Source: Marisediminitalea oceani (GTDB lineage Bacteria > Pseudomonadota > Gammaproteobacteria > Enterobacterales > Alteromonadaceae). From it: a DNA stretch of 64,000 nt. Shown here piece after piece: positions 18,059 to 26,301 of the stretch; position 1 is the stretch's first letter; each line of letters begins with the position of its first letter. The DNA lies in assembly GCF_003731635.1 (NCBI RefSeq), contig NZ_RCUA01000002.1, forward strand, positions 1-64,000, in the 5' to 3' direction. The notes beneath the pieces were generated by a model, which worked only from the letters and a program-made list of their open reading frames with translations, searched no databases and was not told the DNA's origin. The position numbers and the translations under genes were made by a program.

Positions 18059-18532
18059 TTATTTATCCTTATCATCAGTCAGCCAGCGCATTGCCGCCTC
18101 ACTGTCTGTGCCTTTGGCGGCTACCCAGGTTGACGTATCTCCCGCCCATTCTTTTTTCCAGATAGGTACCGATTGTTTGAGCATGTCCATAATGTACGAC
18201 GCCCCGCTAAAAGCATCCTGGCGATGCGCTGCACAGGTGCCGACCCAGACAATTTGCGCCTGATTAGGTAACCGGCCCACCCGGTGCAAGATGCCGGCGT
18301 TGGTAAGTTTAAATCGCGCGGTTGCCTGCTCGAGTAATTGCTGCAGGGCTGACTCGGTCATGCCCGGATAGTATTCCAGTTCAATGCCGTCGATGGCCCC
18401 CTCGGCATTGTAATCCCTCACCCGGCCGGTAAAGGTAACCACGGCACCAGACTGACTGGCCTGGTTATGTTCGCAAAGCTCATCGTAGAGCGCTTGTTGG
18501 CAAAAATCGGCTTCACTGACCCGTGCAAACAT
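18059..18532 (-). CDS. moaE: molybdopterin synthase catalytic subunit
   Basis: A 157-aa large subunit of MPT synthase, which with thiocarboxylated MoaD converts cPMP to molybdopterin. Family motifs present are GAVVTFTGRVRD, LEYYPGMTE, HRVGRL, CAAHRQDAF and the catalytic Lys region PIWKKEW. The start MFARVSEADF at 18532 lies one base after the moaD stop; a longer frame to 18601 lies inside moaD and is not needed. Confidence 0.95.
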   Translation of the reverse strand: MFARVSEADFCQQALYDELCEHNQASQSGAVVTFTGRVRDYNAEGAIDGIELEYYPGMTESALQQLLEQATARFKLTNAGILHRVGRLPNQAQIVWVGTCAAHRQDAFSGASYIMDMLKQSVPIWKKEWAGDTSTWVAAKGTDSEAAMRWLTDDKDK

Positions 18533-18533
18533 T

Positions 18534-18776
18534 CTACCCTCCGGTAACCGGTGGAAAGAACGCCACTTCATCCTGCTCAGACACCACCATGGTGCCATCA
18601 CAAAGTGTCTGATTGCAGGCGCAGAGCACGTTAGCCGACAACGCTTCCCGCCACTGCGGGCCTTTAGCCATTAACGCCTGACGCACACCTTCGATGGTGG
18701 CATCATCCGGTACCGCCATTTCCAGCGACTCGGTGCCGGTAACTTCCCGGATCTGGGCAAATAACTTAACCTTCAT
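18534..18776 (-). CDS. moaD: molybdopterin synthase small subunit (sulfur carrier)
   Basis: An 80-aa ubiquitin-like protein ending in the obligatory GG (FFPPVTGG), whose C-terminus is adenylated by MoeB and then thiocarboxylated. The start is MKVKLFAQIREVTG at 18776, eleven bases inside moaC, suggesting translational coupling. The stop is one base before moaE. Confidence 0.95.
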   Translation of the reverse strand: MKVKLFAQIREVTGTESLEMAVPDDATIEGVRQALMAKGPQWREALSANVLCACNQTLCDGTMVVSEQDEVAFFPPVTGG

Positions 18777-19245
18777 CACGACTCCACTGACCACTCTTAC
18801 CGCCCTGCTTGTGTAGCACCCGGACATTGGTCATTATCATAGCCGGATCCACCGCCTTGCACATATCAAACAGGGTCAATAGCGCCACATTAACGCCGGT
18901 CAGCGCTTCCATTTCTACGCCGGTCTGACCATTAAGCTTGCAGCGGCAACGGGTAATAATGCGGTTATTCTGCTCATCAAGCGTGAATTCAATATCCACC
19001 TTACTCAGCGCCAGAGGATGACATAAGGGGATCAGGCTGGCACATTGTTTTGCCCCCTGAATACCCGCGATTCTGGCCACAGCCAGCACATCGCCCTTGG
19101 CGGCACTGTTATTTTTAACCTGCGCCAGCGCCTCGGCACTTAAGTGTAACTCGCCTTCGGCAATAGCTTCACGGGTAGTTACCGCTTTACCGCTGACATC
19201 CACCATATTGGCTTCGCCCTGTTGGTTCACATGAGACAATTGCAT
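18766..19245 (-). CDS. moaC: cyclic pyranopterin monophosphate synthase
   Basis: A 159-aa enzyme that forms cPMP from the product of MoaA. It contains AKGDVLAVARIAGIQGAKQ, the active-site IPLCHPLAL, and GVEMEALTGVNVALLTLFDMCKAVD. Length is normal. It lies two bases after moaB and overlaps moaD by eleven bases. The upstream partner enzyme MoaA is not encoded in this window. Confidence 0.95.
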   Translation of the reverse strand: MQLSHVNQQGEANMVDVSGKAVTTREAIAEGELHLSAEALAQVKNNSAAKGDVLAVARIAGIQGAKQCASLIPLCHPLALSKVDIEFTLDEQNNRIITRCRCKLNGQTGVEMEALTGVNVALLTLFDMCKAVDPAMIMTNVRVLHKQGGKSGQWSRDEG

Positions 19246-19247
19246 AA

Positions 19248-19757
19248 CTAATGATTGCCCTTTAAATGACCAACAAAGTTACATGGCTTAAAACTGGCAT
19301 CCAGTTGTGAACGGATAATCCCTTGCCAGGCCGTTTTACAGGCGCCGGTAGAGCCAGGCAGACAGAAAATAACGGTACGATTAGCAAAACCAGCCAACGC
19401 CCGCGACTGAATGGTAGAGGTACCAATTTCCTGAAAACTCAGATAGCGGAACAATTCGCCAAAGCCGTCTACGGTTTTATCAAATAAAACGCTAAGCGCC
19501 TCGGGCGTTGAATCTCTGCCGGTAAAACCGGTACCGCCGGTCACCAGAATGGCTTCCACTGCGGGGTCAGCAATCCACGCCGATACGATGGCCCGCTGCT
19601 GGTAAATATCATCAATCACCAATTGGCGGTCGGCCACGGAGTGACCGGCTTCAGTGACGGCGTCAACCAGGTACTGACCTGAGGTGTCGGTATCCAGGGT
19701 ACGGGTATCTGATACGGTTAAAATGGCAATAGCCAGTGATTCGGAAGCGGTAGTCAT
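19248..19757 (-). CDS. moaB: molybdenum cofactor biosynthesis protein B (MPT adenylyltransferase-like)
   Basis: A 169-aa MogA/MoaB-fold protein with SDTRTLDTDTSG, ILVTGGTGFTGRDSTPE and FCLPGSTGACK. These resemble E. coli MoaB; MogA-like activity (adenylation of molybdopterin) is the alternative. The internal start MTTASES at 19757 has AAGGA upstream and fits family length; the frame up to 19841 would overlap the divergent moeB start. It is the first gene of the minus-strand moa-mod operon. The 82-base gap to moeB holds both divergent promoters; I see no convincing ModE site. Confidence 0.9.
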   Translation of the reverse strand: MTTASESLAIAILTVSDTRTLDTDTSGQYLVDAVTEAGHSVADRQLVIDDIYQQRAIVSAWIADPAVEAILVTGGTGFTGRDSTPEALSVLFDKTVDGFGELFRYLSFQEIGTSTIQSRALAGFANRTVIFCLPGSTGACKTAWQGIIRSQLDASFKPCNFVGHLKGNH

Positions 19758-19839
19758 GATGGTCCTTAAAAATCTGCTGCGACAGGACTGTCGAATTGGT
19801 ACATTATGCGTTGAAATATAACAGGATAAAAGTCTAACC

Positions 19840-20607
19840 ATGGCAGATACGCTCAGCTATCCCCAGGCGGTCACATATAATCGCCATATAGTGCTGCCCC
19901 AGATTGACCTGGAAGGCCAGGAAGCATTACTCAATGCCCGGGTGCTGATCATCGGGATCGGCGGGCTTGGTTGTCCGGCTGCCCAGCTGTTATGCAGCAG
20001 TGGCACAGGCCAGCTTACCTTAGTCGACGATGATAAGGTAGAAGCCTCTAACCTGCCCCGGCAGCTGCTGTTTAGCCGCGCTCAGGTCGGCCAGTTTAAA
20101 GTGCACGCCGCCCGCGACAGATTACACGAACTCAACCCCGACTGCCGTATCAGGACCGTTAACACAAGGCTTGACGATGAGGCACTGAGACAGGCCGTTA
20201 GCGAGCACGATCTGGTGCTGGACTGCACCGACAATCCAGCCAGTCGCCAGCAAATTAATGCCATCTGTTACGCACAACAGCGGCCACTGGTTAGCGGTGC
20301 GGCCATTCGTTTTGAAGGTCAATTGCTGATGGTTGACCCGCTTAATCACAGCCCCTGTTATCAGTGCATTACCCGCCTGTTCAGTGAACAAGAGCTGTCC
20401 TGCGTAGAAGCCGGTATCTTTGCCCCGGTGGTCGCCACCATTGGTACTCAACAGGCGCACATTGCCTTACTCTGGCTAATGGGCAAACAAGTATTGCCCG
20501 CCGGCCGGTTACTCACTTACGATGGTCTGTCGCTTAGCTGGCAACAATTTACGGTGCCGGCCGATCCGCAGTGCACGGTTTGCCAATCCATAAAAACAAA
20601 CAAATAA
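19840..20607 (+). CDS. moeB: MoaD-activating adenylyltransferase (MoeB/ThiF family)
   Basis: A 255-aa E1-like enzyme that adenylates the MoaD C-terminus. Rossmann motif VLIIGIGGLGCPA (about 35-47), nucleotide-contact segment SNLPRQLLFS, DCTDNPASR, and two zinc CxxC pairs (CYQC and CTVC). No rhodanese domain is attached, so it is MoeB-length rather than MOCS3-like. ThiF is a possible alternative; the adjoining moa genes favour MoeB. It is divergent from moaB and followed after nine bases by the M14 gene. Confidence 0.92.
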   Translation: MADTLSYPQAVTYNRHIVLPQIDLEGQEALLNARVLIIGIGGLGCPAAQLLCSSGTGQLTLVDDDKVEASNLPRQLLFSRAQVGQFKVHAARDRLHELNPDCRIRTVNTRLDDEALRQAVSEHDLVLDCTDNPASRQQINAICYAQQRPLVSGAAIRFEGQLLMVDPLNHSPCYQCITRLFSEQELSCVEAGIFAPVVATIGTQQAHIALLWLMGKQVLPAGRLLTYDGLSLSWQQFTVPADPQCTVCQSIKTNK

Positions 20608-20616
20608 AGAATCGTT

Positions 20617-21753
20617 ATGCTCAATCAGGTAAATAAACAACATATCCGGGTCGCCCAGAATGCCTCAGGCCGCAGCATGAATGTGCCGGTGTATCATATT
20701 AAAGGCCAGCGACCAGGGCCCAAAGTGTATATCCAAAGCTCTATTCACGGCGCCGAAGTTCAGGGTAACGTAGTGATCTACCACCTTATTCAGTGGCTGC
20801 AGACGATGCCTATTTGCGGCGAAATTGTGCTGGTGCCAAACTGTAATCCGGTGGGTACCAACATCAAGGCCGGAGAATATACCCTTGGCCGGTTTGACCC
20901 GGTAAACGGTACCAACTGGAACCGCGGATATTATTACGACCCGGAACAGATAGCAGCCTTTGTAAATACGGTTACCGCTGAAGAATCGGTGAGCTCAATC
21001 AAACAGCGCTTTCGAGACCATTTACGCACTGCCATCGCCAATAAGCTTGCCAGCCCCTGGGGACTGGGCCTGGCTCAGCAACTTAACCTGCGCTTGCAAC
21101 AGTTGGCGCTGGATGCCGATTTTGTACTGGATTTACATAACGGACCAGTATCAACCCGCCACATTTATATTCCGGAGTATGCCCGCGAAAGTGCCAGGGC
21201 GTTTAACTTTCCCCATTGTATATTTATCCCCAATGTTTTTGCCGGTGCTCTGGATGAAGCTACTTTTTGCCCGTGGTGGACGCTTACCGATAGCCTTAAT
21301 CAGCGGGATAACCGCGACATTGATTTTGGCATCGAGGCGTTTACGCTGGAAATGGGCAGTCAGGAAGTGATTGATTTTGCCGAAGGGGAAATCGATGCCC
21401 GCAGCATTATCAGTTATCTGACCGTGAAGGGCTTATTACCGGAAAGTCAGGTTAGTCCGGCTGTCATGGACCGTATAGGCGTAGCGCTTAAAGACTATAA
21501 AACCCTGTTCACCAGTTGGGGAGGCATGGTGGAATATTGTGCTCGGCCCGGTCAGCACGTTAAACAGGGCGAGCTACTGGCGCGCGTTCTGAACATCGAC
21601 GAACTGGACAATGACAAAGGCAGCCACGACATTCTCGCACCCTGCGATCTGATCCCTATGCTGCATTTTCCTTCAGCCTCGGTACTCAGTGGTACCCAGC
21701 TGTACAAATGCTTCACCGAGTATTATTACCTCACGCGACAGCAGGACACATAA
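20617..21753 (+). CDS. AstE/AspA-family M14 zinc hydrolase, function unknown
   Basis: A 378-aa cytosolic protein of the succinylglutamate desuccinylase/aspartoacylase group. Zinc ligands are visible as HGAEVQG (His44, Glu47) and LDLHNG (His174); the general-base Glu is probably in FTLEMGSQE. A C-terminal beta domain (GMVEYCARPGQHVKQGELLARVL) looks like the biotinyl/lipoyl-like fold found in this family. It begins nine bases after moeB and is likely co-transcribed, but no molybdenum-related role is known for the family. Substrate (an N-acyl amino acid or a peptide amide) cannot be read from sequence. Confidence 0.8.
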   Translation: MLNQVNKQHIRVAQNASGRSMNVPVYHIKGQRPGPKVYIQSSIHGAEVQGNVVIYHLIQWLQTMPICGEIVLVPNCNPVGTNIKAGEYTLGRFDPVNGTNWNRGYYYDPEQIAAFVNTVTAEESVSSIKQRFRDHLRTAIANKLASPWGLGLAQQLNLRLQQLALDADFVLDLHNGPVSTRHIYIPEYARESARAFNFPHCIFIPNVFAGALDEATFCPWWTLTDSLNQRDNRDIDFGIEAFTLEMGSQEVIDFAEGEIDARSIISYLTVKGLLPESQVSPAVMDRIGVALKDYKTLFTSWGGMVEYCARPGQHVKQGELLARVLNIDELDNDKGSHDILAPCDLIPMLHFPSASVLSGTQLYKCFTEYYYLTRQQDT

Positions 21754-21807
21754 TAACTTACCGGTGAAGGTGGTTTGCGCTTCCCACAAAAAAATGGGCG
21801 CTCTGTT

Positions 21808-22059
21808 TAAATCGAAGAGAGAACAACACTTGTGCCCTTCTTCAGTGTTGTCTTCGTCACTGGCATACACGACAAACTAGAAGAATCATCATGGATGAGG
21901 ATTCAGTCGATGCGGCACAGGGATGTGCCGTCATTGACGGTCTAGTTTGTTCTGCCAGAGACGATGACGCTTTTCACTGATAAGGGCTGCGGGGAGTCCA
22001 GAGGGTGTCGCACAACACCCTCTGGTCGCTGTCGGCGACTCCGACAAAAACTATAAACA
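21808..22059. repeat. modular intergenic repeat, copy A
   Basis: A 252-base intergenic unit whose outer parts match copy B at 61307-61566. The shared 5' part (about 125 bases) runs from TAAATCGAAG through CAGTGTTGTC, CGTCACTGGCATACA and ATGGATGAGGATTCAGTC to GCGGCACAGG. The shared 3' part contains CGACTCCGACAAAAA. The middle differs. Here it holds GGCACAGGGATGTGCC, CGTCATTGACG and an 11-bp hairpin at 21998-22025. An inverted pair ACAAACTAG/CTAGTTTGT encloses part of the middle. A 29-codon frame from 21891 is present but not conserved in copy B. Confidence 0.8.
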
Positions 22060-22140
22060 TCTTCCTTGGCCAACTCCCGGCAACCATTGCAATGCAATAC
22101 CAAAATTGCTGACGCCTACTCAAGTAGGCGGCATAAGATT

Positions 22141-22167
22141 AAAAAAGAGGGCTAAAAAGCCCTCTTT
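22141..22167 (-). terminator. rho-independent terminator of the metalloprotease gene
   Basis: On the minus strand a 10-bp stem AAAGAGGGCT/AGCCCTCTTT with a four-base loop is followed by a T run (the A run at 22138-22146 on plus). It lies 22 bases after the stop of the minus-strand protease gene. Confidence 0.9.
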
Positions 22168-22188
22168 CGATTTAAAGAAATCGCCGGA

Positions 22189-24573
22189 TTAAATTGGCGA
22201 GCCCGGTGGCAATGGCTTCACTTTAAAGTCCATCTGCCAGTCGCCTGTTTCAAGGTAATGATCCAGATAATGCTCCAGTGCCCGGTAACCCGGCACTTCA
22301 TCTTCATCTTCCAGCCATTCCGTCAGCGTCATCAGTTCGGCGGTGATCGCCAGCTTCACTTCAGGTGACGTGGCATCGTTTTGCAGTGAGCTCATCACGC
22401 TCTGGAGTGCCACCATTTGCAGGCGGGCCACCAGATTATCACTGGGCTCAGGCTGACGATAAAAGTGCACAGAGAAAATCTTGCGGATCAAATCATCAAC
22501 ACCAGGAATGCTGGTCTGGCGGCTGTGCTGATAGGCCAGGCGATTTAATCGCTCAGGGTGTAACAGCAGTTCCAGGCTGAATGCTGCTGCACTTTCGGCG
22601 GCAGAAATCGGATCGAACACCCGGCCCAACCGGCCATTAAACTGCTCACGGGTTTCTGCCTCTGCAAAGGTCGGCGGCGTTATCAGGGATAACAAACGCT
22701 GAGGCATCTTAAGCACCTCGGCGCTCGATGCATCAATTAAACGCATCATCGCTTCAACCTGGGTTTCTGATGGCACCAGCTTAACCCCCATGGGTTTATC
22801 CAGGTCGCCCTTATTCTCATAGAAATAGTGCACACCACCCACCTGCTTGGCCACCGCTTCGAGCTGATAACGGTGTAACAGATATACCGGCACCAAAGCA
22901 TTTTCCAGTGACGACAGGCTGCTGCCTGAGGCGATGGTGTTCAGGCCCATATTACCCAGTGCAATATCACGCACTTTTAGCAAGTGATCGTATTCGGCCA
23001 GCGGGTTCGCCCCGTTGTCCCACATATGTCCATCGGATGAGCCATGACGAGACGCTCTGGCATCGGCGTCTGACTTGTATTTCAGTCCGGCCTCCCGAGC
23101 GTCCACCACCATAGCCTGCAGCGCTTCAGCACTGTCTGTAGCCTCGGCAAAGTCCTGGTAACCGTAGGCAATAACATAGTTATCCCACTCTCCCATCCCG
23201 GTATCATAGGCATTAGCTAAAGAGAGCTGATTGCCTTTAATCTCGATTTTCGGATGCGGATAATCCATCACCGATTCGCGGCCATTTTCGCTGGCGGCAA
23301 AGTTATGCGCGATACCCAGCGTGTGGCCAACCTCGTGAGCAGACAACTGACGAATGCGTGCCAGCGCCATTTCTTTTTGCTCTTTGGTTGCCTCACTGTC
23401 ACCGGTAAACGGACTGGTTAACCCGAGTGCTATCAGGTAATCCTGACGGACCCTCAGTGAGCCAAGGGTAACGTGCCCTTTAATGATTTCACCGGTGCGC
23501 GGATCCACCACAGACGAGCCATAAGACCAGCCTCGGGTGGCTCTGTGGACCCAGTTGATCACGTTGTACCGCACATCCATGGGGTCGGCGCCTTCGGGTA
23601 ATACTTTTACCTGAAACGCATTTTTATAGCCTGCTGCGGCAAACGCCTGATCCCACCAGCTCGCACCGTCCCGTAAAGCACTCATCACGGGCTCAGGGAT
23701 CCCAGGGTCGAGGTAGTAAACAATCGGCTCAACGGCTTCACTCACCGGAGCGGAAGGGTCTTTTTTGGCCAGCCGGTGACGGCGAATATAAGCCTGCTCC
23801 AGAGGTTCGGTAATCGGCGCAGAATAATCCTGCCAGCTGTGTTTCCAGTAACCGGAAAACGGGTGGAATTCACGTGGCTCATAGCCATCGTCGGGTAAGG
23901 CAATAAATGAATGGTGCATGTGTACACTGACACTGTCGGAATCCGGTGTGACCTGACGTAAATATGCGCCGGTACCTTTGCCACCAAAAGTAACCAGTGC
24001 TTCCAGTTCCGTATTTAAAGGAAACGCTTTGGTTCTCGGCAGGTATACGCCACTGCGTTGCGGATCAGCTTTAAAACTGCCTTGTTGACGGCCTTTCAAA
24101 CGTTCAGCGACGCCGTGAATATCGCTCAGTAACTGACTGGTATAGTCGATTAACACGCTGTCATCATCACTGGCCGCAATGGTGAAGCCGGCAATGACCG
24201 AATCGGCAAACGCCTCATCAATACTGGCCCGTTCAGCCGGGTTATCGGCACTCGCCCGGTACTCGGTGTTGAGTTGCTTGAGCAGCAGCTTATTGCCGTA
24301 GCGCTCAAACTGCACCAAACGCGTGGCGCCCAGTTGGCCGCGATCCAGGCCAATATCATTGGAGCCTACACCATGGGGCAGACTGGACTGAAATAACAAT
24401 GGCTCATCCAGCGCTTCAATTTGCAGATAAACCTTATCGTCTTCACTACTGTAATAAACGGGGATAAACCCCGTTTGCTTTTGCATATCTTTGGTAAAGG
24501 ATGCGATGGTCTCCGCCCATACAGGCGAAACAGCCATCAGCGCCAGGCTGGCTAGCAGAACATAAACGCGCAA
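22189..24573 (-). CDS. secreted zinc metalloprotease (metzincin type, DUF5117-like)
   Basis: A 794-aa exported protein. The signal peptide is MRVYVLLASLALMAVSPVWA if translation starts at the TTG at 24573, which has GGAGGG eight bases upstream; a GTG at 24615 would give a longer N-terminus without a good ribosome site. The zinc motif HEVGHTLGIAHNF fits HExxHxxGxxH and a Met-turn-like ESVMDYPHP follows, the metzincin arrangement. The long N-terminal region resembles the DUF5117/DUF5118 zinc-dependent proteases common in Bacteroidetes and marine Gammaproteobacteria. Substrates unknown. It has its own terminator and is divergent from the GCS2 gene. Confidence 0.85.
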   Translation of the reverse strand: MRVYVLLASLALMAVSPVWAETIASFTKDMQKQTGFIPVYYSSEDDKVYLQIEALDEPLLFQSSLPHGVGSNDIGLDRGQLGATRLVQFERYGNKLLLKQLNTEYRASADNPAERASIDEAFADSVIAGFTIAASDDDSVLIDYTSQLLSDIHGVAERLKGRQQGSFKADPQRSGVYLPRTKAFPLNTELEALVTFGGKGTGAYLRQVTPDSDSVSVHMHHSFIALPDDGYEPREFHPFSGYWKHSWQDYSAPITEPLEQAYIRRHRLAKKDPSAPVSEAVEPIVYYLDPGIPEPVMSALRDGASWWDQAFAAAGYKNAFQVKVLPEGADPMDVRYNVINWVHRATRGWSYGSSVVDPRTGEIIKGHVTLGSLRVRQDYLIALGLTSPFTGDSEATKEQKEMALARIRQLSAHEVGHTLGIAHNFAASENGRESVMDYPHPKIEIKGNQLSLANAYDTGMGEWDNYVIAYGYQDFAEATDSAEALQAMVVDAREAGLKYKSDADARASRHGSSDGHMWDNGANPLAEYDHLLKVRDIALGNMGLNTIASGSSLSSLENALVPVYLLHRYQLEAVAKQVGGVHYFYENKGDLDKPMGVKLVPSETQVEAMMRLIDASSAEVLKMPQRLLSLITPPTFAEAETREQFNGRLGRVFDPISAAESAAAFSLELLLHPERLNRLAYQHSRQTSIPGVDDLIRKIFSVHFYRQPEPSDNLVARLQMVALQSVMSSLQNDATSPEVKLAITAELMTLTEWLEDEDEVPGYRALEHYLDHYLETGDWQMDFKVKPLPPGSPI

Positions 24574-24838
24574 CGGGATTCCCTCCGGTTTTTTTAATTT
24601 ATTGTTGGTACTCACTTTACGCTACCCAAACCGGGCGCATAAATCCAGTCACGACTGACCAAACCGCCATTACCGCCGACCAATAACGCATGGCGATCGT
24701 TGATTTATCGCAAACAATAATATGCCGCTCAGCCAGTTGTGATCTGGCTTGATCTGTATCAAGGAGCATTTTGCCGCCTGTCGTTACTCTGCTTAGCGAT
24801 AGGCTACACTTAGTATTGTTAACTGACACAGAGAAAGC

Positions 24839-26299
24839 ATGGGTCTTAATTTTCAACAACATGATTTTACAGACGCTCAACGTGCACTGTTTGACCAACG
24901 GGTGCAGGCACAACTGTGCGAGGTCAGACATGAGCTCAATCGCGACTGCTACAACCGCGACGAAGTCAGTCTCGGTGCCGAGTTAGAATTTTACCTGGTT
25001 AATCGCCAGTTCAACCCGGCGCCTATTAATGAAGCCATTCTCGAAAGAGCCCGTATCGATGGTCTTCAGGAAGAATTAAACCAATACAATCTGGAATTCA
25101 ATCTTGAACCGGTTAACGCCGCCGGTACGCCCTTCTCGCAGCTTCAGCAGCAGTTAGACAAAGCCAGTCGGGTGGTCGACCAAACTGCCAGCCTTTTCGA
25201 TGGCCACGCGATGGCCATTGGCATATTGCCCACTCTGGCAGGTAGTCATTTAACCGAAGACTACCTGACCAACCGGCCCCGTTATAAAGCGCTCACCCAG
25301 GAACTCAGCGAGCAGCGTGGCGCGCCATTCGACATAGACATTCATGGCCAGGATGTGGTGCGCACGACCTGTGATGATGTCACGCTGGAAGGCGCTAACA
25401 CCTCTTTTCAATTACATCACCGCATCGCGCACAGCCGGTTTACCGATTGTTATAACACCGCGCAGCTTATCTCACCGTTGGTGCTGGCTCTGGCTGGAAA
25501 CTCGCCGTTCTTTATGGGCAAACGGCTGTGGCAGGAAACGCGTATTGCGCTGTTCAAACAGGCAATCGATTATCGCGACACCAATGCCACCCAATGGCGT
25601 CAGCCAGCCCGCGTAAGTTATGGTCACGGCTGGTTACGCAACGGCATAACCGACTGCCTGACCGAGAGCGTCGCCCTGTACCCGGCAGTTTTACCGGTCA
25701 CTGCAGAGCGGTTAAACGGCGCCAGCAAACCTTTTGCCGAACTCAACTTACATCACGGTACAGTATGGAGCTGGAACCGCGCGGTGTTCGAACCAGGTGA
25801 AAACGGTCATGTACGCATTGAATACCGCAGTCTGCCAGCCGGCCCTACCAATCAGGATATGCTCGCCAATGCTGCCTTACAGATTGGCCTGGTTGAAGCG
25901 CTGTCGGATCATATTGAAGAGTATCTGCAGCGCCTGCCTTTCCGCTATACCGAATATAACTTTTACCGCTGTGCTCAGTCCGGTCTGAATGCACAAGTCC
26001 TGTGGCCGCAAAAACACCAGCATCAGTTAAAGGAATACAAGGTCACGGCAATTCTGTCTGATCTAATCGGTAAGGCAGACGATGGACTGGCAAAAATCGG
26101 CGTTAGTCGCGCAGAGCGGGATCATTACCTGGGTATTATCGAGCATCGCCTGGCAGCACGGCAAACCGGCGCCATGTGGCAGTTAAACACCTATAAAACC
26201 TTAATGAGCCAATATCCTGAATCAAAAGTACTGGGCGAACTGTGTCGCCGGTACTATCAACTGAGCCACAGTGGTGAACCTGTGGCCTACTGGGAGTAG
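24839..26299 (+). CDS. GCS2-type carboxylate-amine ligase (glutamate-cysteine ligase family)
   Basis: A 486-aa ATP-dependent ligase of the GCS2/EgtA/YbdK fold. Signature GAELEFYLVN (about 46-55) corresponds to the metal/Glu-binding GxExEF motif. Also present are NLEFNLEPVN, the ILPTL segment, TSFQLHH, LALAGNSPFFMG, and the substrate motif RIEYRSLPAGPT. Such enzymes make an amide between a carboxylate (often gamma-Glu) and an amine. True glutathione synthesis is not assured, and no gshB is adjacent. It lies two bases before an M14 hydrolase gene, suggesting a make/break pair acting on the same amide bond. Confidence 0.8.
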   Translation: MGLNFQQHDFTDAQRALFDQRVQAQLCEVRHELNRDCYNRDEVSLGAELEFYLVNRQFNPAPINEAILERARIDGLQEELNQYNLEFNLEPVNAAGTPFSQLQQQLDKASRVVDQTASLFDGHAMAIGILPTLAGSHLTEDYLTNRPRYKALTQELSEQRGAPFDIDIHGQDVVRTTCDDVTLEGANTSFQLHHRIAHSRFTDCYNTAQLISPLVLALAGNSPFFMGKRLWQETRIALFKQAIDYRDTNATQWRQPARVSYGHGWLRNGITDCLTESVALYPAVLPVTAERLNGASKPFAELNLHHGTVWSWNRAVFEPGENGHVRIEYRSLPAGPTNQDMLANAALQIGLVEALSDHIEEYLQRLPFRYTEYNFYRCAQSGLNAQVLWPQKHQHQLKEYKVTAILSDLIGKADDGLAKIGVSRAERDHYLGIIEHRLAARQTGAMWQLNTYKTLMSQYPESKVLGELCRRYYQLSHSGEPVAYWE

Positions 26300-26301
26300 C
26301 A

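Noticed and set aside
19758-19839. MoCo riboswitch or ModE box upstream of moaB/moeB
   Set aside because: Only 82 bases, no room for a MoCo riboswitch and no convincing ModE dyad.
21891-21980. 29-codon ORF inside modular repeat copy A
   Set aside because: The matching frame in copy B ends after eleven codons, so coding is unlikely; mentioned as part of the repeat.
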